A stretch of DNA of 64,000 nt from Ignelater luminosus (Eukaryota; Arthropoda; Insecta; Coleoptera; Elateridae). The notes below the pieces were generated by a model. It did no database searches. It saw only the letters and a list, made by a program, of their open reading frames with translations, and was not told where the DNA came from. Location of the stretch: positions 11,447 to 75,446 of the forward strand of contig VTPC01090602.1 in the NCBI GenBank assembly GCA_011009095.1, in the 5' to 3' direction. Of the stretch, positions 56,569-64,000 are shown piece by piece; within the stretch, counting starts at the first letter, position 1, and the number at the start of each line of letters is the position of its first letter. A program made the translations under genes and the position numbers.

Positions 56569-57873
56569 AAGGGTTTTCCAATAAGAGGTGTTATTTTGAA
56601 TAGCCCGCTATTTCGGTAGATGTCACTTTCGAAGCTATCATTTTTTGACATTTGACAAGTAGAAACTACGCCATTAATAAATATGGAACGATACACGCTT
56701 CAACAACGCATTGAAATTATTAAAATTCACTATAAAAATGGTGAAAATTTGGCAGAGACGGTTCGTAAAACTCGAACATTTTTGGGTCACCGTGAAGCAC
56801 CTTGTCGGACCGCAATACAGAAATTGGTGAAAAAATTCGAGCTCTTGGGACAAGTTAGTGATGTGAAGAATAAAACCCGTGCACGTCGCTCAAGAACAGC
56901 CGAGAATATTGCTGTTGTAGCCGAAAGTGTTAAAGAAAACCCAGGTTTGTCCATTCCTCGTCGTTCTTTGGAATTAGCCATTCCACAAACGTCATTACAC
57001 CGTATTTTGCATAAAGATTTGGGTCTTAAGGCTTATAAAGTCCAGTTAACACAAGAACTCAAGCCGGCCGATCATCAACAACGTCGTGTCTTTGCTGATT
57101 GGGTCGTTGAAATGCATGAAAATGATCCAGAATTCCATCGAAAAATCATCTTGAGTGATGAGGCCCATTTCTACCTCGGTGGCTTCGTCAACAAGCAAAA
57201 TTGTCGGATCTGGGGCTCAGAAAATCCAAGAGTTATTGTTGAAAAGTCTCTCTATCCTCAACGTGTGACTGTTTGGTGCGGTTTATGGTCCGGCGGAGTC
57301 ATTGGACCTTACTTTTTCGAAAATGAGGCTGGAGCAACAGTTACGGTGACTGAATTGCGCTATCGAGAGATGATTAACGATTTTTTATGGCCGGAATTGG
57401 ATGGTATTGATCTGGACAACGTTTACTTTCAACAAGACGGCGCTACGTGCCACACAAGCAACGAAACCATTGATCTTTTACGGAAAAAGTTTCCGGACCG
57501 TGTTATCTCTCGAAGAGGTGATCACAATTGGCCACCGAGATCTTGTGATTTAACACCTTGCGACTTCTTTCTTTGGGGCCACGTGAAAGAGAAGGTCTAC
57601 GCCAACAGCCCAGCGTCGATTCAAGACCTCAAAGATGGAATTCGTGAGGCTATCGAGGACATAGGGCAGCCACTTTGCGATTTGGTTATGGAAAATTTCA
57701 TGAAAAGGATATTGTCCTGTAAGCGTGGTCGTGGTGGTCATTTGCCTGATGTTATTTTCCACTATTAACGGCATACCTTCCTCTTTATAATGAAATAAAC
57801 ATCCGATCATTTATATTAAAAAATGGCACTTTTCTTTGAGTATCAAAATAACACCTCTTATTGGAAAACCCTT
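56569..57873 (+). mobile_element. Complete Tc1/mariner element, DD41D (rosa/Visitor-like)
   Basis: A 1305-bp element flanked by TA at 56567-56568 and 57874-57875. The first and last 31 bases are perfect inverted repeats, starting AAGGGTTTTCCAATAAGAGG. It holds one uninterrupted transposase gene. Perfect ends and an open gene indicate a young insertion. Confidence 0.95.
56683..57768 (+). CDS. Tc1/mariner transposase, DD41D, apparently intact
   Basis: 361 aa without a break. The N-terminal helix-turn-helix (YTLQQRIEIIKIHYKNGENL, residues 4-23) is followed by a second one ending near residue 110 (IPQTSLHRILHKDLGL), with an Arg-rich linker between (about 64-72). The RNase-H-like catalytic domain has Asp159 in ILSDEAHF, Asp252 in FQQDGATCHTS and Asp294 in CDLTPCDFFLWG. 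The spacing from the second to the third Asp is 41 residues. DD41D is the signature of the rosa/Visitor group, distinct from mariner DD34D. The enzyme cuts and rejoins DNA at its own terminal repeats into TA targets. All motif residues are present, so activity is plausible but untested. Confidence 0.92.
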   Translation: MERYTLQQRIEIIKIHYKNGENLAETVRKTRTFLGHREAPCRTAIQKLVKKFELLGQVSDVKNKTRARRSRTAENIAVVAESVKENPGLSIPRRSLELAIPQTSLHRILHKDLGLKAYKVQLTQELKPADHQQRRVFADWVVEMHENDPEFHRKIILSDEAHFYLGGFVNKQNCRIWGSENPRVIVEKSLYPQRVTVWCGLWSGGVIGPYFFENEAGATVTVTELRYREMINDFLWPELDGIDLDNVYFQQDGATCHTSNETIDLLRKKFPDRVISRRGDHNWPPRSCDLTPCDFFLWGHVKEKVYANSPASIQDLKDGIREAIEDIGQPLCDLVMENFMKRILSCKRGRGGHLPDVIFHY

Positions 57874-57875
57874 TA

Positions 57876-58186
57876 TAAAAGAAAGAAATCAACATTTATT
57901 TTTACCTTTTAGTGGAAAATAAAAAATTCGTTTTCTTGGGGTTTTTAAAATCTTGAATGCATTTCGCTAAGAAAAGAAAATTAAAAAACGTGACTGTCTG
58001 ATATACATAGTTACAGTCAAGTCATGGTTTTTAGATACTGTTGCTGGTTAGCCTACAAGAAAAAAAGATACTCAAAGTTTGAGCCACTAAACAGGGTGTT
58101 ATTGTACAAAGCACAATTCCACCAAATACGCCAGTCTTACTTTTTCAAACAACAATCTCTAAACCTGAAAATTCCCGTAATAATGT
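57876..58186. other. Short intergenic stretch
   Basis: Between the DD41D element and the 3' tail of the next LINE. An AAACAGGGTGTTATTG string near 58092 resembles MITE ends elsewhere, without a partner. Confidence 0.4.
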
Positions 58187-58530
58187 TTCTTCTTCTTCTA
58201 ACTAAGGCTGTTACAGTGCCCACCATTTTCTTGGTCTACCTAAACTTTTTTTTTCCTGTTGCTATGTACTCTCTTGCTTTCTTTGGTATTCTATCTGTAT
58301 TCATTCGTTCTAAATGTTCGTTTCACTTTATTCTATTTTGTTTTATTTTTTCATTTAATCTGTAAATTTGCCATTTTTCTCTAATATCTTGATTTCTTAT
58401 CATATCTGTTCGACTGCAGCCCTTAACTCGTCTCAAAAACTTCATTTCTTGTATTTAGACTAATCTCTCTTCCTGTTTTCGTGTTATCCAACTTTCACTG
58501 CCATATGTAAGAGTTGGCACTGCTAGTGTA

Positions 58531-59802
58531 CGAGGGTTACTATTTATATTTCCGGCCTTGGCAACACTGACTGTTCTCAGGCGTCAGCTGACATTTCCGG
58601 TGTAAACTTTACATTGTTGAACATAACCTCAACCACAACATTTTGTCATTTGAGTGAGATTAGTGTTGTTTGCAGTTAATTGAAAAGTGCATTCCCTAGT
58701 AAAAAATGGAATTGACCCGTGAACACTTTCGTGCAATTATTTTTCATAACTTTCGACGTGGATTATCACGAGAAGAGTGCATCAATGAACTTAATACATT
58801 ATATAGCGATGACGCTCCATCCTACAGCACTGTGAAAAACTGGTATAATGAATTCAAACGTGGCCGATGTTCACTCCAGGACGAAATCCGTGAAGGCCGT
58901 CCAAAATCTGTCGTTGTGCCTGAAAACATCGATGCTGTGCGTGAACTGATTAAACAAGATCGTCATGTGACATACCGTGAGACTGAGGCATCTTTGGGCA
59001 TTAGTATGACTAGCATCAACAAGATATTATATGATCATTTGGCCGTAAAAAAATTTGTTCCCGTTGGATCCCGCATAATGCTCAAAAGAAGGCTCGCGTC
59101 GACTGGTGCATTGAAATGTTGAAAAAATTTGCGAAAGGTGAATCAAAGGCTGTGTATAACACCTGCACATGGACCTACGCATATGACCCCGAAACAAAAC
59201 AGCAATCAACTGTGTGGGTCTTTCAAGACGAGCCAAATCCAACAAAAGTTGTTCGCGGAAGAAGCACATCGAAGCAAATGGTTGCCTGTTTCTTTGGCAT
59301 TACCGGTCATGTGGCAACAGTGGCGTTAGAGCAACGTAAGACGATCAACTCTGAATGGTACACAACCATTTGTTTGTCAGAAGTCATTGGAGAAATTCGG
59401 AAAACTTCCAAGAAGAGGCGAATCATTCTTCATCATGACAATGCAAGCTCTCACACCGCTGCTCAAACAATTAAATATTTAACCAGCCAGAAGGTCGAGT
59501 TGATGGGCTATCCACCATAGAGCCCTGATTTGGCACCCGATGACTTCTTTTTATTCCCGTACATCAAAAACAAACTGCGTGGTCAACAATTTTCAACACC
59601 AGAAGAAGCCGTTTTTTGTTTCAAAACGCATATTTTGGAGCTGCCTCAAACAGAGTGGAAAAAGTGCTTCGAAAATTGGTTCAAACGCATGGAAAAGTGT
59701 ATCAATCTTAATGGAGAATATTTTGAAAAACAATAAAACTAGTTTCGATCATAAATACTTGTTTTTTCATTGTTAGGCCAGAAATATAAATAGCAACCTT
59801 CG
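58531..59802 (+). mobile_element. Mariner transposon, family I copy 2 (DD34D)
   Basis: A 1272-bp copy between TA at 58529-58530 and 59803-59804. Ends are CGAGGGTTACTATTTATATT on the left and AAATATAAATAGCAACCTTCG on the right (shown without its first base). It sits inside the LINE at 58187-62235. Removing it with one TA restores KDTRMKFHNTLAVPTLTYGS of the LINE protein. Confidence 0.95.
58706..59736 (+). pseudogene. Mariner transposase, inactive (family I copy 2)
   Basis: Starts MELTREHFRAIIFHNFRRGL. An A-run one base shorter than in copy 1 (near 59050) shifts the frame, and a 9-bp deletion (loss of an Asn-Leu-Thr-like triplet set) follows near 59078. Frame resumes at IEMLKKFAKGESKAVYNTCT. 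A stop replaces Tyr in GYPPYSPDL (59518-59520). The C-terminus GEYFEKQ is at 59736. The second and third Asp (HHDNASSHT, SPDLAPDD) are present. The first-Asp segment is missing exactly as in the copy at 15562-16599 (YNTCTWTYAYDPE). Confidence 0.9.
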
Positions 59803-62235
59803 TATTGTGAAATTTCATCCTAGTATCTTTTCGTGTTTTATTTTTTACACTCTTGTTTATTGTTCCGCAGATGTAAGAGAACTTATTAATCTTCTGTTCT
59901 GCATCTTTACTGTAGTCGTAAGAGATATCGCATCCCAAATAGTTAAAACGGATAACCTGCTCTAGTACTTATTGTTTACAGCTGTCTTGGTCCTTATTAT
60001 ATCTTTTCCTATAAATGCCATTGCTTTTGATTTCTTTGTAGATATTTTCATGTTATATTCGTTACATATTTCACTCAGACTAGATATTGACCTTTGGAGT
60101 TCATTTACTGTTTTTGTTATTAGCATGAGGTCGTCAGCATACACTATTACGTTTAGGAGCGTGCTTCGGTCAAGATAAATTCCTTCATTTGCAACTGATT
60201 TCCATTTTCTTATGGCATCGTCAATACATACGTTAAACAAGGTAGGCGAGAGGCAACATCCTTGACGTACTCTTTATTTGTGCTTATATCATTTATTGTT
60301 CGTTCTTAAAAGTTTAGAGTTATTCTTGTGTTGTGATATAGGCTTCTTATTGCTTTTATTAAGTGTTTTTGATATCCTCTTTGTTCCATTATTTCCCATA
60401 GTTTTTGTCTAGTTACCTTTTCGAAGTCTGCAAAGGCAATATGTGTTATTTGTTGTAGTGTAAATGTAGCATCTGTTGTTGAGCCAGCTTTTCTGAAGCC
60501 TGTTTGCTCTTCACCCATTAGTTCTACTATTATTTTTAGTCTTCTGTTTAATATCTTTCCGTATATTTTATAGGCTGCATCTAATAGGCTTACTCCTCTA
60601 TAATTTTCGCAGCAATTCCTGTTTCCTTTCTTAAAAAGTGATATAAATTTAGCTCGTTGCCGATCTGTTGGTATGGCGTTCAGCTTCCAACACATATTGA
60701 AGAAATGTAGTAACCTCAGGTAAGTAGGGTGCTGCCATATTTCCATAATTCTGTCTTTATATTATCTAGTCCTGTTGTTTCTCTATTTTTAGCTTTTTTC
60801 AAGGATTTAGTCAGCTCTTCTAAGGTTATATCATCTAAGCCTTTTGTATCGGCTTTGTCTATTTCTTCTTCTTCTGCATCTTTGTCGTATCATAAATTTT
60901 GATAGTGTTTGACCCATTCTTCTTCTCTTATGTCATTTGTTTGGAAAATCTCTTTGGTTGGTTTACTTAATGTTTTAATTATTTTATATGTCATCTGTTG
61001 TCTTCCATGTACATCGTTTTCTGTGGTACTAACATTGAGTAAAGGATTCTACTAATAAATCTATCCCATGATTCGCTTTTGCATGATTTCTTTTTTGTCT
61101 GCATGATTCCCTGTTTTTTTCAACGAATTGTTAAGACATTTGTTCTTTTTGTTTTCCATTTATTGATTTTTCTACTTCTTCCGTCCATATTCTTAGGCCT
61201 TTTCTTCTTCTGAAATTTCTTTTTGTGCCCATACTATTTTCTTTCTTTCGAAACACCGTATTTGTCAATTTTAGTCTGTTAAAGGTTGCAAAGTCTGTGA
61301 GCATTATTCCATTCTCATTACAAGTATCCTCTTCGTATAGTCTTACTACATTTGGGATTGACTGTTTCCCAACTCTGGCGTTTAGATCTTCCATTAATAA
61401 CAGTTGGTCAGAGTTATTAAGTCTGTCAATGTTTTTGAAGGATTTCGTAGAAAGTTGTAGTTTTCTCAATTTTATCTTGCAATAATGGTGCCTTTTTCTC
61501 TCTCTGTGTTTAGTCTGATTGTTATTAACCTTTCATCATGGTATTCGTAGTCTATTATGTTGTTCTCGCATTGTCTGTTAATAAAAAAGGCTACTCTCTT
61601 GCTTATCCTTTCTCTTTGGTTCATTCCGCTGTATAACATTATGTAATCATCTCGATATTTATTTCCTTTTAAGTTTTTCTTTGTTTCTGTGGTCGATGCC
61701 AAATCTATTTTATGTTTCTCCAGTACTTCTACTAATTCTGTTTCCCTTTGTGATATTTCTCTTACATTCCAGGTGATCACTTTCATTTGGTTCGTTATCC
61801 ATTTCATTTTATTTTTTTTCCTTGCCAAGTTTGGAATCTTATTATCCGTCCTACATCCGAGGCTCGCATGGGCACTTTGAGTATCTGTATAGGATACCAC
61901 TCTGTAGCAGAGTAAGTTGAGTGCCGGGACTGCTCTCTTAAGATTTCTCGACCTGTCAGATTTTCTGTAAGGGTTTATTCCCTTAGTCAATATGTTCCAG
62001 CTTTCTGGCGCCGGAAACTCGGCATTCGCCCTCTCTTGTTCGCTACATCACGTATATCCATCATACGCCATGTACACAGTAGTAACGCGGCAGTTGGCTT
62101 TAGAGACGTGAAAGTAGGATTTGCTGATAGAGCTGAATTCCATTTCTGGAATCTCCGACTCTTCTGTCGGTAACAGTGGACGTTACTCAGAGTTTTGTTG
62201 CGGTATGAACATTGACAATTAGAGATCAAACCAAA

Positions 62236-64000
62236 AGTAGGAAAATGTTCTGTGTAGATATTTTTTAGTTTAAACCATTTAAACGATTTTTATAGATAAT
62301 AATTTAGAAAAAAGACGAGAAAGCAATAAAGTTATAGTAGGGACTTGACTCTATCGGTTCTATGCATTATTTCCACTTTGATGTATTTGTGCTAACCCTT
62401 GATCCATAGAACTTGTGACCTTGGATGGCCTTCAAAGAGAAAGGCAAACATTGCTGTACGTGTATCTATGTCATGGCCAACCGAAGACACAGATTTTACG
62501 GGCCAATCTATATTTTGCCAGGCCAAAACGAATAAATTGGTTAACTAAAATAAAAGCCTATAAAAGCTTCTCTTGTGACTGTTGCTGAGAATGTCTTCAA
62601 CTAACAATTCCTTCCATACATTGTTTGTTTTATTATCTTCCTTTGCTTCTGATCTCATATAATTTAATATTTATTTGCCTGTGGCTGTCAGATACTATAC
62701 ATGTACTTAAACAACTTACATGATTATTTATGGCTTTCATTCATATATCTGTTAGCTTCCGTTGTATTACCACCATAAATGGCATTAACAAGAGATAAAA
62801 CTTGACCATATAGGCCGCCACATGAATTCCTATGAAGAAACATACATCATAAAGATAAAAACATAAAGTTCTTAAAATTATGCTACTGTGCAGCCTTACT
62901 CGAAGTTTGATTTTGGATTAGATTGAATGTTTCGTTTTAAAGGTTTCAATCCAGGCCATTCGACCGCTTTGACTGGATCAACGGTTCAGTATCAAACTTA
63001 GCTAGTCTATTCATACTTAATTACAGAGTCCTGCAAATTGCTTCCTTTTTCCTATAACCAATCCAATTGCAAGGTCTAGACTATGTGAGTAATTGGCAGT
63101 AAAGAACTACATTAGAAATATTCTCTCATTAGTCAGCTCGTTATCTAGACACAAATCAACAGAATTCAATTTTTGCAGGAATATTCTGCACAATTCTTCT
63201 ACTTATAAATAGAATGTTTTTGTTAAAAATATTTATTATAAACCTTTCTTATACATATTAAGAATATTAAACCAAAGAGTGCGAAGAGAGCTAAACTATT
63301 GCCTTAATTCCGTGGACAGGTGTGGATGGAATCATCAAAATTCACAAATGTAAATTAATTAGTTGGAGTCATTTAAAGTCTGCCATATACATGCAATAAA
63401 AACAGCATCAGATATAAGACATTTTTGTATGGCCTTGCAAAAGTGAAAACTCACTTTCAGAAATAAGGAGTCAACTTAATTCCAACAAGACTCTTCTATG
63501 GGAGGTTTGGAGCCTTTATAGAGTAATTCTCCCAAAACCTGCATACTTATATTGGTTTCCTAGAAACAAATAGTAGCTGAAACAAGATCATGCAGAAAAA
63601 TCTATAGCTCTGCTATTCACTTAAAGTGAAATCCATATAACCCTGTTAGTGACTAGTAAATCTTAACATTGTGAAAGGAGCCTCACTGGAAACACCCAAT
63701 CTACTAGCTGCGCGTTCTTATCTGTTAATTTATCACATCGAATTATTTTCCAATCCGTTTTATATCACAAGAAGTACTTACAATAGACTGACTTGATTTT
63801 CTTACTATTTATTCGTTACTATCGACTGAACTCAATTACTGAATATCTGTACATATGTATTTTGAGAAAACGATCAAATACTCTACCGTGTTCAGGAGGG
63901 ACAGAAGCCATCTCGTAGGCAACTCAAAATACTTGAATATAATAGTAAGACTAGCATGCGCCCTACATATTTTGCACCTTTTGTCTGCTTTGGATGTTGG
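62236..64000. other. Intergenic stretch, nothing recognised
   Basis: AT-rich sequence to the window end. No gene, RNA gene or repeat recognised. Confidence 0.5.

Larger units (their letters stand above)
58187..62235 (-). mobile_element. LINE (RTE-like), near full length, split by a mariner
   Basis: The longest LINE in the window, on the minus strand, interrupted at 58531-59802. From the 5' side: a leader-like region 61990-62235. APE endonuclease N-terminus within 61472-61990 (MKVITWNVREISQRETELVE, then TETKKNLKG). Middle at 61131-61469 (LLLMEDLNARVGKQSIP). Pre-RT about 60750-61130. RT at 60306-60746 (ISLFKKGNRNCCENYRGVSL, EEQTGFRKAGSTTDA). RT active site at 59962-60240 (VIVYADDLMLIT). C-terminal part at 58200-58530 (PRKWWAL-like motif near the end). 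Tail of GAA repeats at 58187-58201. At least five frame breaks; it is dead. Confidence 0.88.

Noticed and set aside
1-64000. CRISPR arrays, rRNA genes, bacterial operons
   Set aside because: No regular spaced repeats and no rRNA-like sequence; all signals are eukaryotic.

Overview
The window looks like a gene-poor, AT-rich, transposon-dense stretch of an insect nuclear genome, probably a beetle, although the order is an inference. The basis is the mix of mariner, piggyBac, hAT and copia elements, the LINE type, and the two host genes. I recognise only two host genes. One is a secreted GH27 alpha-N-acetylgalactosaminidase with an uninterrupted coding region (27285-28523, +), a TATA box and a poly(A) signal. 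The other is a Fringe-type Golgi glycosyltransferase (54458-55444, +), also uninterrupted, with a probable 5' UTR splice acceptor and two small upstream ORFs. They share no pathway; the rest is mobile DNA or sequence in which I see no gene.

Layout. 1-360: edge of a Ty3/gypsy gag fossil. 590-4153: two nested hAT transposons (GTF2IRD2-like and ZBED5-like). 4259-5269: possible solo LTR. 6898-8633: decayed piggyBac-like transposase inside a pair of terminal repeats. 10150-10290: LINE relic. 15496-16772: mariner copy (family I). 16777-19381: Ginger/KRBA2-like integrase transposon with a TATA target duplication. 19386-21720 and 24665-26035: two LINE fragments. 26041-26460: mariner relic. 27238-28671: GH27 gene. 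30453-30826: solo LTR with a 4-bp target duplication. 31719-32680: second piggyBac relic. 32705-36112: a LINE broken by a mariner (family II, 33615-34910) and a 226-bp MITE. 37432-41854: a copia element with both LTRs and a 5-bp target duplication, broken. 44184-44434: MITE candidate. 45555-46836: second family II mariner. 48790-50560 and 51480-53155: LINEs. 54371-55792: fringe gene. 56569-57873: a structurally complete DD41D (rosa/Visitor-like) Tc1/mariner element with an open 361-aa transposase. 58187-62235: a long LINE split by the second family I mariner (58531-59802).

Most notable signals: (a) the whole-looking DD41D element with identical 31-bp ends; (b) two family I mariners in unrelated sites that share the same in-frame loss of the first catalytic Asp, which suggests spread of a transposase-dead lineage using an enzyme supplied in trans; (c) layered insertions whose empty sites can be read exactly, because removing a mariner or MITE restores LINE reverse-transcriptase coding; (d) a KRBA2/Ginger-type element with GGCCAAA-rich ends, carrying a mariner precisely in its target duplication. 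I found no CRISPR array, tRNA, rRNA or clearly new gene system. All identities come from reading the sequence, with no database search.
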